Positions 27,949-36,873 of a DNA stretch of 64,000 bases are shown piece by piece; within the stretch, counting starts at the first letter, position 1, and each line of letters begins with the position of its first letter. The position numbers were made by a program, and so were the translations under genes. This DNA comes from Actinocatenispora thailandica (GTDB lineage: Bacteria; Actinomycetota; Actinomycetes; Mycobacteriales; Micromonosporaceae). The notes beneath the pieces are model-generated. The model saw only the letters and a list, made by a program, of their open reading frames with translations. It ran no database searches and had not been told where the DNA came from. The stretch covers positions 1,300,198 to 1,364,197 of the forward strand of contig NZ_AP023355.1 of NCBI RefSeq assembly GCF_016865425.1, in the 5' to 3' direction.

Positions 27949-29106
27949 ATGGGTTCACCGGGAACGGCACTGGTGGTCGGCGGGGGGATCGGCGGGCTGG
28001 CCGCGGCGCTCGGGCTGCGGCGGGTCGGCTGGCAGGTCACCGTGCTGGAGCGGGCGGCCCGGTTCGCCGAGGTTGGTGCCGGCCTGTCGCTGTGGCCGAA
28101 CGCGCTGCGGGCGCTGGACGAGCTGGGCGTCGGAGCGCCGGTCCGGGCGGCCGGCGTCTCGGCGGTCTCCCGTGGCGGGCTGCGGCTGCCGTCCGGTGCC
28201 TGGCTGCGGCATGCCCGCGCCGACGACGTGCACGTGCTGATGGTGCACCGGGCCGAGCTGCACGCGGCGATGCGGGCCCCGCTGCCGGCCGGCTCGCTGC
28301 GGCCGGGTGCCACGGTGACCTCGGTCGACCTGGCCGCCGGCACGGTCACCTACCAGCAGGGTGGCGACACGCGGCAGTGCGGCGCCGACCTGGTCGTCGG
28401 GGCCGACGGGCTGCATTCGATGGTGCGGCAGGCGATGTGGCCGGGGCACGAACCGCGGTTCGACGGTCGCGCGGTCTGGCGAGCGGTGGTCGCCGGGGGA
28501 GCGCCGCGCATCGAAGCGAGCATCACGCTCGGCGCCGACCGCCAGTTCGGTGTCCTGCCGCTGCCGGGCGACGCGGCGTACTGGTTCCTCACCGCGCCGG
28601 CCGCCGAGCCCGACCAGCGCTGCGCCGACGAGCGGGCCGCGGTGGCCGACCGGGTCGCCGGCTGGCACGCCCCGATCGGCGAGTTGCTGGCCGCCACGAC
28701 GCCCGGCAGCGTGCTGCACCACGACCTGTACGCGCTGGATCCGGTGCCGGGCTTCGCCCGCGGCCGGGCGGTGCTGCTCGGCGACGCGGCGCACGCGCAG
28801 ACGCCGGATCTGGGGCAGGGCGCCTGCCAGGCGATCGAGGACGGTGTGGTGCTGGCGGCCGCGGTCGCGGCGCACGGCGATCTCGCCACCGCGATCGGTT
28901 CGTACGACCGGCAGCGGCGACCGCGCACCCAGCTCGTCGCGCGGGCGGCGGCGCGGCAGGCCGAGCTGAACGTGACGCACCATCGGGCGGTGACCCGGCT
29001 GGCCAGGATCATCCCGCCGCCGCTGTGGCGCCGGCAGGCCGCGCGGTTCACCGACTGGATCCCACCGGCCCTTCCCGGCACCGTGGCGTCCACTGTGGAC
29101 GATTGA
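27949..29106 (+). CDS. FAD-dependent monooxygenase (aromatic hydroxylase type)
   Basis: The 385-residue protein has the FAD Rossmann motif ALVVGGGIGGLAAALGL, the second FAD/NAD(P)H motif LVVGADGLHSMVRQ, and the ribityl-binding GRAVLLGDAAHAQTPDLGQG. It belongs to the group A flavoprotein hydroxylases (PHBH-like), which use NAD(P)H and O2 on aromatic or polyketide substrates. ATG 27949 is the start just before the Rossmann motif; the ribosome binding site is weak. A short MazG-like gene follows within 12 bases but has its own -10 box. Confidence 0.88.
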   Translation: MGSPGTALVVGGGIGGLAAALGLRRVGWQVTVLERAARFAEVGAGLSLWPNALRALDELGVGAPVRAAGVSAVSRGGLRLPSGAWLRHARADDVHVLMVHRAELHAAMRAPLPAGSLRPGATVTSVDLAAGTVTYQQGGDTRQCGADLVVGADGLHSMVRQAMWPGHEPRFDGRAVWRAVVAGGAPRIEASITLGADRQFGVLPLPGDAAYWFLTAPAAEPDQRCADERAAVADRVAGWHAPIGELLAATTPGSVLHHDLYALDPVPGFARGRAVLLGDAAHAQTPDLGQGACQAIEDGVVLAAAVAAHGDLATAIGSYDRQRRPRTQLVARAAARQAELNVTHHRAVTRLARIIPPPLWRRQAARFTDWIPPALPGTVASTVDD

Positions 29107-29112
29107 TACCGT
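29107..29112 (+). promoter_or_regulatory. Leaderless-type -10 box for the MazG-like gene
   Basis: TACCGT overlaps the region just after the FAD monooxygenase stop and ends 6 bases before ATG 29119. Confidence 0.45.
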
Positions 29113-29118
29113 CGCGCG

Positions 29119-29448
29119 ATGGACATCGAACAGCTGCGCGAGATGGCGGTCCGGGTACACGACCTGTACGACGAGCTCAACGCCCGCCGCGGCCGCCTCT
29201 GGACCCGCGAGGAGTTCATGCTGGGCATGGTCGGTGACGTCGGGGACCTGGCGAAGCTGGTGATGGCCGCCGAGGGGGCCCGGGAGATGCCCGGCGGTCG
29301 GGCCGCGCTGGAGCACGAACTCGCCGACTGCCTGTGGTCGGTGCTGATCCTGGCGCACCGGTACGAGGTGGATCTGCCGGCGGCGTTCACCCGCACCATG
29401 CGGGAACTCACCGACTCCATCACCACCCAACTCACCGAAACGCGCTGA
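29119..29448 (+). CDS. MazG-like NTP pyrophosphohydrolase
   Basis: The 109-residue all-helical protein fits the MazG-like superfamily. It has an E-x-x-D-like pair in a helix (FMLGMVGDVGDLAKLVMAAE) and a second metal-binding helix (ELADCLWSVLILAHRY), the pattern EhELAD...L.....ia. These enzymes hydrolyse (d)NTPs or related nucleotides to monophosphates. Length fits the short single-domain members. Confidence 0.75.
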   Translation: MDIEQLREMAVRVHDLYDELNARRGRLWTREEFMLGMVGDVGDLAKLVMAAEGAREMPGGRAALEHELADCLWSVLILAHRYEVDLPAAFTRTMRELTDSITTQLTETR

Positions 29449-29480
29449 AGCACCAGCGCCGGCGCCGCGTCGGGCGGCCG

Positions 29481-29768
29481 TCAGCCGATGGCGCCGGTGT
29501 GCCGGCTCGGACGGCCGGTCGGTTCCGGTGCGGTGCAGCCGCGGCGCGGCGTCGTCCGCGGGTTGGCGCCGCGCGCGTCGCGCATCCGGTCCCGGGTCCA
29601 GTAGCTGCGGTCCGGGCTGGCCCGGGTGGCGACCGCCGTCGCGGGGTCGGCGGCGGTCGCCGGGCAGCCCGGGCGGTGGCCGACGGCGCGGAGCTGGTAC
29701 GCGACCGCGGCGGCGCCGGCCAGGACCAGCGCCACCGCCGCCGCGGCGATCACGATGCGGCTGCGCAC
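29481..29768 (-). CDS. Small exported protein carrying a protease-propeptide motif
   Basis: The 95-residue protein has an N-terminal membrane or signal segment (SRIVIAAAAVALVLAGAAAVAY) and an extracellular remainder containing SYWTRDRMRDARGANPR and one CPAT cysteine. The YWT..RMR.A...P pattern is the same as in the propeptide of the trypsin-like protease encoded just upstream (HRYWTAQRMRAATPADPP). GTG 29768 is chosen because GGAAGGGGGG lies just before it. It follows the protease gene by 65 bases on the same strand, so the two are probably co-transcribed. I know no named family; a role as a separate propeptide-like chaperone or inhibitor is an inference. Confidence 0.6.
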   Translation of the reverse strand: MRSRIVIAAAAVALVLAGAAAVAYQLRAVGHRPGCPATAADPATAVATRASPDRSYWTRDRMRDARGANPRTTPRRGCTAPEPTGRPSRHTGAIG

Positions 29769-29833
29769 GTCGATCGCCCCCCTTCCCGGGCCGCACGGTG
29801 CGGCACCCGTACCGGTTGGACGCGGCGGGAGCC

Positions 29834-30799
29834 TCAGAGGTTCGCCACGTCGTCGTAGAGATTCTTGACGTCGTCGCCGAAGTACGGCGCCTCCCAGCGG
29901 TACACGTCGTCGTCGGTGCTGCCGTGGTAGTACATCCAGCTGTTGACCGTGTAGAGGTAGGCGCTCCAGGTGCCGTCGGAGTACCCGTCCAGCCACGGCC
30001 CGCCGCTGGCCCCGCCGTTCATGTTGCAGTCCAGACCGGGAAAGGTGCCCAGCGAGGTCGCGCTGGGATAGGTCGTACCGGTGCAGTAGTACATCGTGGA
30101 GCCGTCGTACGGCGGATCGGCCGGGTAACCGAAGTCGTGGACGTCACGCTGGTAGCCGTAGTTCCACTCGATGCCCTGGCCGCCCAGCGCGTCGACGATG
30201 TGGTTCCCGTTCGCGTCGGTGTCCATGATCGCCACCCCGACGTCGTAGTAGCGGTTGCCGTCGGTGGTCCACCCCTGCATGCTCCACAGCCAGCTGGAAT
30301 ACCAGGTGCCGTGCGGCGCGCTGCCGTTGTCGTAGCCCGGTACGAACGCCCAGTTGGTCCACCAGGCGTGGCCGCTGCCCTGGCCGTGCACGCAGTGGCC
30401 GGCGGTGAACACCAGGTTCTTGCCGTCGCTGTTGACCGTGCTGCCGGTGCAGCTGTGATCGGTGCCGTCGTCCTCGGTGAAGAAGATGCGGCCGGTCATC
30501 GAGAACAGGCCGGAGTCGGCGCGCACCGCCGTGCCGCGCGCCCCGCGGACGCGGGCGGCTGGGCCGGTGCTGGGTGCGGGCGCGGGCGCGGACGTGCCGG
30601 CGCTCGGTGGATCCGCCGGCGTCGCCGCGCGCATCCGCTGCGCGGTCCAGTAGCGGTGGTTGGTCGCGGTGGCGGAGGTGTGGCCGGAGTGGGTCGGGGT
30701 GGCCGCGGTGTCGGTGGCGGCCGCCCGGCTGGCCGTTCCGGTGGCCAGCACGGTCGCGGCAGCGACCGCGAGCAGGGCGCGTGGTACCCGTCTGTTCAT
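29834..30799 (-). CDS. Secreted trypsin-like (S1, glutamyl-endopeptidase type) serine protease
   Basis: The 321-residue preproprotein has a signal peptide (RRVPRALLAVAAATVLATG), a propeptide with RYWTAQRMRAATP and a Pro/Ala-rich stretch, and an S1 peptidase domain. The triad is visible as His in VFTAGHCVHG, Asp in RYYDVGVAIMD, and Ser in MNGGASGGPWLDG, with Cys pairs in SCTGST/AGHC and TMYYC/LDC. ATG 30799 has GTGGGAG at the right distance; ATG 30805 is an alternative. It acts outside the cell. The next gene downstream encodes a small protein with the same propeptide motif. Confidence 0.88.
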   Translation of the reverse strand: MNRRVPRALLAVAAATVLATGTASRAAATDTAATPTHSGHTSATATNHRYWTAQRMRAATPADPPSAGTSAPAPAPSTGPAARVRGARGTAVRADSGLFSMTGRIFFTEDDGTDHSCTGSTVNSDGKNLVFTAGHCVHGQGSGHAWWTNWAFVPGYDNGSAPHGTWYSSWLWSMQGWTTDGNRYYDVGVAIMDTDANGNHIVDALGGQGIEWNYGYQRDVHDFGYPADPPYDGSTMYYCTGTTYPSATSLGTFPGLDCNMNGGASGGPWLDGYSDGTWSAYLYTVNSWMYYHGSTDDDVYRWEAPYFGDDVKNLYDDVANL

Positions 30800-30942
30800 C
30801 GGCATCTCCCACGTCGAGGATTCGTACCCCGCCGAGCGAAACAGCAACGAAGGACGCAACACAACAGTTGCGACACCTATAGGACATCAATCCGCCCACT
30901 GGCGCAGAACCGCCACGATCGTGCGTCCCGGATACTGGAGCG

Positions 30943-31971
30943 ATGGACGAGTCGACGGCGAGCCGGGACGAGGCGGTCGCGTTCCTCGCCGATCAGCCCG
31001 GTGCCGCGGAAACCCTGGAACCGCTGTCCGGTGGCGCCTGGTCGTCGGCCTGGGCGTACCGGTCCGGTGGCGAGGAGCTGGTGGTCCGGTTCGGCCCCGA
31101 GGTCTCCTGGTACCAGGCGGATCGCGCGGCGGGCCGGTTCGCCGGGCCGGACCTGCCGGTACCGGAGGTCCGGGCGGTCGGCACCACCCCGGCAGGCCGG
31201 GCCTTCGCCGTCTCGGTGCGCCGGCACGGCCGGTTCCTGGAGGACACCCCGGTCGAGCTGGCCGGCGCGCTCGGCCCCACCCTCACCCGGCTGCTGGTGG
31301 CGCTGTTCCGGGCGCCCGCCAGCCCCGGCGCGCCGGTCGGCTGGCACCAGCCGGGCACCTCCCCGGCGAGCTGGCGGGACCATCTGCTCGCCGGCCTCGT
31401 CGACGATCCGTCGAACGTGGTAAACGGCTGGGGCGCCGCGCTCGCCGGCGACCCCGAGCTGGCCACGCTGTCGACCGCGGTCGCCGACCGGGTGTCGACG
31501 CTGGTCGAGGCCTGCCCGGAGCGCCGCGACCTGGTACACGGGGACCTGCTGCACGGCAACGTGTTGCTGGCGCCGGACGCGAGCCGGGTGGCGGCGGTGC
31601 TGTCCTGGAAGTGCTCGGTCCGCGGCGACTTCCTCTACGACGCCGCCTGGTGTGCCTTCTGGGCGCCGTTCCATCCCGGTATCGCCGCGGTGGATCCACT
31701 GCCCGGGCTGCTGACCGACCCGAGCGTGCGGGCCGACCCCGCAGCGCTGGTCGATGCCGCGGTGCGACACCACTGCTACCAGCTGCACATCGGCTTCACC
31801 CACCTCGGCTGGCACCTGTGGACCGGTGACCGGGCGAACCTGGCCGCGACCGCCGCCCGGCTCGCCGAGGTACTCGACCGCGGCCCGGTCCGGTTGCCGG
31901 TCCCGCACCGACCCGGCGCTCCGACCGGCCGAAACGATCGCGCTGGGTGCCGCGACCGATCATCCCGGTAA
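30943..31971 (+). CDS. Phosphotransferase-family protein with altered metal site
   Basis: The 342-residue protein has an APH-like fold with the catalytic loop LVHGDLLHGNVLL intact. The second metal ligand, normally the Asp in a vIDW motif, is replaced: the sequence reads AAVLSWKCSVRGDFLYDAAW, so Asp is Ser. The rest (GGAWSSAWAYRSGGEELVVRFG N-lobe, YQLHIGFTHLGWHLW) resembles hygromycin-B/macrolide kinase-like proteins. With this change it may be inactive or use a different metal arrangement. ATG 30943 is the first Met. It is divergent from the protease gene. Confidence 0.75.
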   Translation: MDESTASRDEAVAFLADQPGAAETLEPLSGGAWSSAWAYRSGGEELVVRFGPEVSWYQADRAAGRFAGPDLPVPEVRAVGTTPAGRAFAVSVRRHGRFLEDTPVELAGALGPTLTRLLVALFRAPASPGAPVGWHQPGTSPASWRDHLLAGLVDDPSNVVNGWGAALAGDPELATLSTAVADRVSTLVEACPERRDLVHGDLLHGNVLLAPDASRVAAVLSWKCSVRGDFLYDAAWCAFWAPFHPGIAAVDPLPGLLTDPSVRADPAALVDAAVRHHCYQLHIGFTHLGWHLWTGDRANLAATAARLAEVLDRGPVRLPVPHRPGAPTGRNDRAGCRDRSSR

Positions 31972-32083
31972 GGACCGGTGGCGGCCGGCAGCCATGGCTG
32001 GTAATCGCCACCGGTCGAGCGCTCCGGGCCCGCCCGGCTCGGCTATGAAGAGGCGGACACACCCCCCGGACCACTGGGAGTCC

Positions 32084-34459
32084 ATGACCATGCCACTCTC
32101 GATCCCACAGCGGGTGGGCGCCGCCGGCCTCACCTCGCTCGCCGTCGTGGCCGGCCTGCTCACCGCCGTACCTGCCGCGGCGGAACCGCGGACCTCCGCC
32201 GCCGGGCTCGCCCCGCCGCCGGCGGCCCGCACCGTCTCGGTGGGCGACGGAACCCAGGTCGCCCTGACCCCGCTGGGCGACACCGGCGCCACCTCGCTCG
32301 CCGCGCTGCCCGGCGACGACGGGGCGACTCCGGGTCTCGTCGTCGCGACGAGCAGGACCGGCACCACCGTCCAGACCACCGACCCGCTCAGCACGCCGAC
32401 CGCGATCGACGGCCACGCCCCGCGGCTGCGTGCCGGCGCCGCCACCGATGCGGTACCGCTGCACTTCTCCGCGGTGGGCCGGGACGGCCGGGTCGCCGAC
32501 GCCTACATCACGGTGTTCGACCTGGACCACGGCGCGGCGTGGACCCGGCAACTGGCCGCCGACCCCACCCCGGGCGACGAGTGCTCCGCGGCCACCTTCG
32601 CCCGGACCACCTGCGCGCTCGTCCCGCCCGGCCGGTACTCGGTGATGGCTTTCGTCAGCACGCTGCCCGCGCAGCGGCCGAGCATCGGTGCCAGCCGTAC
32701 GTTCCAGAACCTCTCGCTGGTCGGCGAACCGGAGACCACGGTGCGCGGCGAGCGCACCTTCGCGTTCGACGCCCGGGACGCCCGACAGCTCGCGATCCGG
32801 ACCCCGGGCCGCGACACCAAGGTGCCGCCGCAGGGCACGATGCTCCTCGGCTACGACCGCACCGCCGCGGACGGTTCCCCGCTGAGCCTGGACATGCACC
32901 CGGCGTACCTGCTCGACCAGCACTTCTATCTGCAGCCCACGGCGAAGGTGTCGGTCGGCACGTTCCAGGTGCGCACCCGGGTGCGGTTGGAGGCGCCGGA
33001 CATCACCCTGTCCGCGCCGACCGCGCCGCGGCTGCACCCGGAGTACGTGGACCGGACCTGGTTCTCCGACCGGGCGTCGGACTTCCCGGTCGTCGACGGC
33101 CGGTCCCGGCTGCGGGTGGTCGACGTCGGCCACGCCACCGAGGCCGACCTCGCCGGCCGCCAGCTGCACGGCGCGCTGGCGCTGGTGACCCACTCGGCCA
33201 AGATGTCGATCGCCGAGCAGTCCAACAACGCCGCCGCGCACGGCGCGGGCGTGGTCGTGATCCGCAACGACGGCCCGGGCGACATCAGCGACCCGGGTGG
33301 CACCGGGGTCAAGCTGCGGGTACCGACGATCCGGCTGAACCGCGCCGAGGGCCTTGCACTCGCGCGGCTGCCGCGCTGGGCCCGGGTGACCGTCGGGGGC
33401 CAGCCGGCCAGCCCGTACGTGTACGACCTGTACCTGCGGGAGAAGCAGCGGATCCCGGCCCACCCCGGCTACGTCGCCATCCCGGGACAGCTCGCCACCC
33501 AGGTCAGCACCGTGCACGGGCAGCCGACGCGCCGGTCCACGTTCTCCGAGGCTGCCTACCCCTGGCAGCCGAGCGACGCGTTCGTGGTCTCCACGGTGTT
33601 CCCGTTCCAGGGCGGCCCGCGGACCCGCACCGAGTACCGGGTGCCCGATCCCGACACCGCATGGGCCTACGCCGTGTTCGCGCCCGGCTCGGCCTACAAC
33701 GTGATGTTCCCCGAGCCGCCGGTCCAGGCGATGACCCTGTCCCGGCCCGGACGCGACTCGTACGCGGCGCACCAGCGGGACCGGTTGTCCTTCGGCCGCG
33801 CTCCGATCACCGCCGCGCCCAACCCGGCCCGACCAGTGCAGCGCTCCGGTGACCTGATGCGGGTCGCCGTGGACGGGTTCACCGACGCGGACGGGAACCA
33901 CGGCACCGAGTACAGCGACGCGAGCGGGGTGCACACCCACCTCCGGATCAGCGCCGACGGCACCCTGGTGGGGGAGACCGACAACCTGCCCTCCGGTACC
34001 GTCCGGTTGCCTGCCGGCGGGTCCCGCGTCTCGATCTCGTTCACCGCGGACAACCCGCAGTCGTGGAACGAGCTGTCCACGCACACCGACAGCAGCTGGA
34101 GTTTCCCGTCCAGCACGAGCGACTCGGTGCAGACCCAGCCGCTGCTGCTGCCGGGCTACGACGTCGGCGTCGACCTGCACAACCGGGTCCGGGCCGGACG
34201 CCACGGCCGGGTCGCCGTCGGCCTCGCGCTGCGGCGCGCCGACGGCGTGTCCCCGACGCTGAGCGCCGCGCCGAGCGTCGAGGCGTCGTACGACGACGGC
34301 ACGACCTGGCGCCCGGCCACCGTCACCCGGGATGCCGCTGGGTGGCGCGTCGAGCTGCCCGCCGGTAGCGGGCCGGTCTCGTTGCGGCTGCACGCGCAGG
34401 ACACCGGTGGCTCAGTGGTCGACCAGACGGTCGTCCGGGCCTTCGACGTCGTGCGCTGA
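32084..34459 (+). CDS. Large secreted protein with PA domain, subtilase-like C-terminal region without a protease domain
   Basis: The 791-residue protein has a signal peptide (AAGLTSLAVVAGLLTAVPAAA) and is otherwise beta-rich. Around residues 360-410 a protease-associated (PA) domain is visible (LHGALALVTHSAKMSIAEQS, AAHGAGVVVIRNDGPG). No Asp/His/Ser catalytic motifs of S8 proteases are present, although the layout resembles the non-catalytic portion of actinomycete subtilisin-like proteins. ATG 32084 and 32090 are both possible after GGGAG. It is convergent with a TrmB/LuxR-type regulator, a pairing I associate with secreted subtilase genes in actinomycetes. It probably acts outside the cell in protein binding; function is unknown. 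Confidence 0.7.
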   Translation: MTMPLSIPQRVGAAGLTSLAVVAGLLTAVPAAAEPRTSAAGLAPPPAARTVSVGDGTQVALTPLGDTGATSLAALPGDDGATPGLVVATSRTGTTVQTTDPLSTPTAIDGHAPRLRAGAATDAVPLHFSAVGRDGRVADAYITVFDLDHGAAWTRQLAADPTPGDECSAATFARTTCALVPPGRYSVMAFVSTLPAQRPSIGASRTFQNLSLVGEPETTVRGERTFAFDARDARQLAIRTPGRDTKVPPQGTMLLGYDRTAADGSPLSLDMHPAYLLDQHFYLQPTAKVSVGTFQVRTRVRLEAPDITLSAPTAPRLHPEYVDRTWFSDRASDFPVVDGRSRLRVVDVGHATEADLAGRQLHGALALVTHSAKMSIAEQSNNAAAHGAGVVVIRNDGPGDISDPGGTGVKLRVPTIRLNRAEGLALARLPRWARVTVGGQPASPYVYDLYLREKQRIPAHPGYVAIPGQLATQVSTVHGQPTRRSTFSEAAYPWQPSDAFVVSTVFPFQGGPRTRTEYRVPDPDTAWAYAVFAPGSAYNVMFPEPPVQAMTLSRPGRDSYAAHQRDRLSFGRAPITAAPNPARPVQRSGDLMRVAVDGFTDADGNHGTEYSDASGVHTHLRISADGTLVGETDNLPSGTVRLPAGGSRVSISFTADNPQSWNELSTHTDSSWSFPSSTSDSVQTQPLLLPGYDVGVDLHNRVRAGRHGRVAVGLALRRADGVSPTLSAAPSVEASYDDGTTWRPATVTRDAAGWRVELPAGSGPVSLRLHAQDTGGSVVDQTVVRAFDVVR

Positions 34460-35404
34460 CGGCGGCAGCCAGCCGAGCCGGACCGCCTGCACGCCCGCCT
34501 GGAAACGGGTACGGACGTGCAGGTGGTCCAGCAGCTCGGCGATCCGCCGGCTGAGCGTGCGGGTACTGGTGCCCAGCCGGCGGGCGACCGCGTCGTCCTT
34601 CGCCCCCGAGGCGAGCAGCACGGCGAGCTGGCGGTCGCCGGAGGTGCCCTCCGGTACCGGCGCGGCGATCGGCGTCGCCTGCTCCCAGAGCAGTTCGAAC
34701 AGCTGGATCAGCGCGTCGAGCAGCGCCGACGGCCGGATGCACACCGCCGCATCGGCGCTCTGCCCGCCGAGCGGCAGGATCGCCAGCCGGCGGTCGCCGA
34801 TCGCCAGCTTCATCGGGAGCCCGGCGTGCACCCGGGACTGCTCGCCCGCGCCGGCCGCGTCCTGCACCTCCGCCAGCGCGCCCGGCAGGTCCAGCGCCTC
34901 GGGGGCGTAGAGGCCGCGCACCCGCACCTTCGCCCGCAGCAGCCGCCGTACCGAGCTGTCCGACCGGCCGGGATCGGCGACGTACGGCGGGCGGTCGATC
35001 ACCATCAGCTCCTGCCGGGTGGCACCGAGCAACTGCTCGAACCGGGATGCGATCTCCGGCCAGCCGACCAGCACCTCCACGATCTCCTCCGGCCGGTACC
35101 GCTGGTCGGCGGGCATCTCGGCGAGCAGGGTGCGCGCGGCGAGCTGGGTGCGCGCCAGTTCCTCCCGGCGCCGGTCGGCCAGCGCGTCGATCGCCACGTC
35201 CGGTCGTGCCGCGCGCATCCTGGTGGGCTCGCCCGGCAGCTGGTGCACCAGCCCCAGCTCTTCGAGCCGGGCCAGCGAGCGGCGCACCTCGGCAGCGCCG
35301 CGGTCCAGCGCCGCGGCGAGGTCGTGCGGGGAGGTGTCCGGCCGGGACAGCAGCCCGCGGTACACCGCCTCGTCCTCGCCGCTGACCCCGATCGGCTCAA
35401 GCAC
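34412..35404 (-). CDS. TrmB/LuxR-type transcriptional regulator
   Basis: The 330-residue protein has an N-terminal winged helix of TrmB type (residues about 8-60: EAVYRGLLSRPDTSPHDLAA, SLARLEELGLVHQL), a middle domain, and a C-terminal LuxR-like helix-turn-helix (LLASGAKDDAVARRLGTSTR then TLSRRIAELLDHLHVRTRFQ). This two-HTH layout is common in actinomycete regulators that sit beside secreted protease-like genes. GTG 35404 is the first start. Its 3' end overlaps the end of the convergent secreted-protein gene by 48 bases. Confidence 0.8.
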   Translation of the reverse strand: MLEPIGVSGEDEAVYRGLLSRPDTSPHDLAAALDRGAAEVRRSLARLEELGLVHQLPGEPTRMRAARPDVAIDALADRRREELARTQLAARTLLAEMPADQRYRPEEIVEVLVGWPEIASRFEQLLGATRQELMVIDRPPYVADPGRSDSSVRRLLRAKVRVRGLYAPEALDLPGALAEVQDAAGAGEQSRVHAGLPMKLAIGDRRLAILPLGGQSADAAVCIRPSALLDALIQLFELLWEQATPIAAPVPEGTSGDRQLAVLLASGAKDDAVARRLGTSTRTLSRRIAELLDHLHVRTRFQAGVQAVRLGWLPPSAHDVEGPDDRLVDH

Positions 35405-35490
35405 CCACCCATCTTGCCCGGTCGGCCGGTGGCTCACCAGACGGCCGTCGTGCCTGGTCGGCGGCGTTCGGGTGCTCCCGGCGGCCCGGC

Positions 35491-36567
35491 TCAGGCGCGG
35501 CGCCAGCGGATCGGGGTGTCGCCGCTGCCGGTGACGGTGCCGGCGGCGCGCAGCTGGTACAGGTGGGCGACGGTCTCGGCGAGCGCCAACCGGCGCGGCA
35601 CCCCGACCAGCTGGTCCCAACCCCGCGACCAGGTGATCCGCTCCGCGAGCTGCCAGGTCGTCGGTGGCGCCGCGGCGTCGAGTACGGCGAGGATCTCCGC
35701 CGCGCGGTGGTCGTGGTGCGCGGCGAGCTGCCGGGCGCGGGCCGGGACGCCGCGGAACCGGTACTCGTGCGCCGGCAGCGCCTCGACCTCGCCGTACGAG
35801 TCCATCCGGTGCAGCGCGGCCAGGTAGTCGGTGAGCGGATCGCCGTCCCGGTCGGTGTGCACCCCGATCGTCGGGCTGATCCGGGGCAGCAGGTGGTCGC
35901 CGGTGAGCAGCACCCCGGCCTCGGCGTCGTGCAGGCACAAATGACCCGGCGTGTGGCCCGGCGTCAGTACCGCCCGTACCTGCCGGTCCGGGATCGGCAC
36001 CAGTGCACCGTCGGCGAGGTACCGGTCCGGTGCGGCCATCGCGAGCAGCGCCGCGACCTGCTCCGGGTCGACCGCGATGGTGTCCACCTCGCCCGCCGGT
36101 ACGCCGTGGGCGCGCAGGAACGCCCTGTCGTCGTCGAGCGTGAGGCCCTGCCACAGCCGGGACGGCATGCTCGCCGCCTCCGCGGGATGCATCGCGATCC
36201 AGGCGCCGGCCGCTTCCCGCAGCCAGCCGCTCAGCCCGTGGTGGTCGGGATGGGTGTGCGTGACGACGACCCCGGCCACGTCGCCGGTGCCGGCTCCCGC
36301 CGCGGCCAGGCCCGCGGCGAGCGCGGTGCGGCCCTCCGGACTGTCCCAGCCGGGATCGACGGCCACCACCCCACCGCTGCCGGCGAACAGGTAGCAGAGC
36401 GTGTACCGCAGCGGGTTGTGCGGGATCGGGACCGGCACCGACCACAGCCCGGGCCGCACCTGCTCGACCGGCGGCAGCTCGCGGCGCTGCCACGCCGCGT
36501 GCTGCGCGGTACCGGTGACGGTGACGGCCGGGGCGACCGTGCCGGACGGGGTCGGCGATGTGCTCAC
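35491..36567 (-). CDS. MBL-fold metallo-hydrolase
   Basis: The 358-residue protein has a metallo-beta-lactamase fold: VVVTHTHPDHHGLSGW is the HxHxDH zinc motif, TPGHTPGHLCLHD supplies the next His, LLTGDHLLPRISP the bridging Asp, and ALPAHEYRF the last His. A C-terminal winged-helix-like extension (about 300-355) is typical of the LACTB2-like subgroup, which includes RNases and glyoxalase-like hydrolases. GTG 36567 lies 7 bases from a TAACGT -10 box, which decides the start over the longer frame to 36627. Confidence 0.85.
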   Translation of the reverse strand: MSTSPTPSGTVAPAVTVTGTAQHAAWQRRELPPVEQVRPGLWSVPVPIPHNPLRYTLCYLFAGSGGVVAVDPGWDSPEGRTALAAGLAAAGAGTGDVAGVVVTHTHPDHHGLSGWLREAAGAWIAMHPAEAASMPSRLWQGLTLDDDRAFLRAHGVPAGEVDTIAVDPEQVAALLAMAAPDRYLADGALVPIPDRQVRAVLTPGHTPGHLCLHDAEAGVLLTGDHLLPRISPTIGVHTDRDGDPLTDYLAALHRMDSYGEVEALPAHEYRFRGVPARARQLAAHHDHRAAEILAVLDAAAPPTTWQLAERITWSRGWDQLVGVPRRLALAETVAHLYQLRAAGTVTGSGDTPIRWRRA

Positions 36568-36574
36568 CGCCGCT

Positions 36575-36580
36575 ACGTTA
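36575..36580 (-). promoter_or_regulatory. Leaderless-type -10 box for the MBL-fold gene
   Basis: TAACGT on the minus strand ends exactly 7 bases before GTG 36567. Confidence 0.55.
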
Positions 36581-36730
36581 CCCGCCGGTAATGGCGGCGC
36601 CGGTCGCGGCGACGGTGAGATCCACAACCGTCGCCGCGACCGCGGTGACCGGCCCCGACCCGCGTCGGCCGGTCAGCGCCGCAGAGCCGGGGTCCGCCGG
36701 ACCCGGGGCCCGCCGGAAGCCGGACGGTCC

Positions 36731-36798
36731 GGAGCCGGCCGGAGCCGGAGCCGCCTGGAGCCGGAGCCGCCTGGAGCCGGAGCCGGCCGGAGCCGGGG
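36731..36798. repeat. 16-bp GC-rich tandem repeat in a 306-bp gene-free gap
   Basis: Units of GGAGCCGGAGCCGCCT repeat with a 16-base period at 36741, 36757 and (diverged) 36773, flanked by partial copies. The gap from 36568 to 36873 otherwise holds only GC-rich low-complexity sequence and the promoter of the MBL-fold gene; I see no gene in it. Confidence 0.75.
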
Positions 36799-36873
36799 AT
36801 GCCCGGAGCTTGGGTCCGGCTCAGAGGCTTCCCGGCCGGCCGTGGCGGCCCTGGCTGTCCGCCGGCCGGAGGC

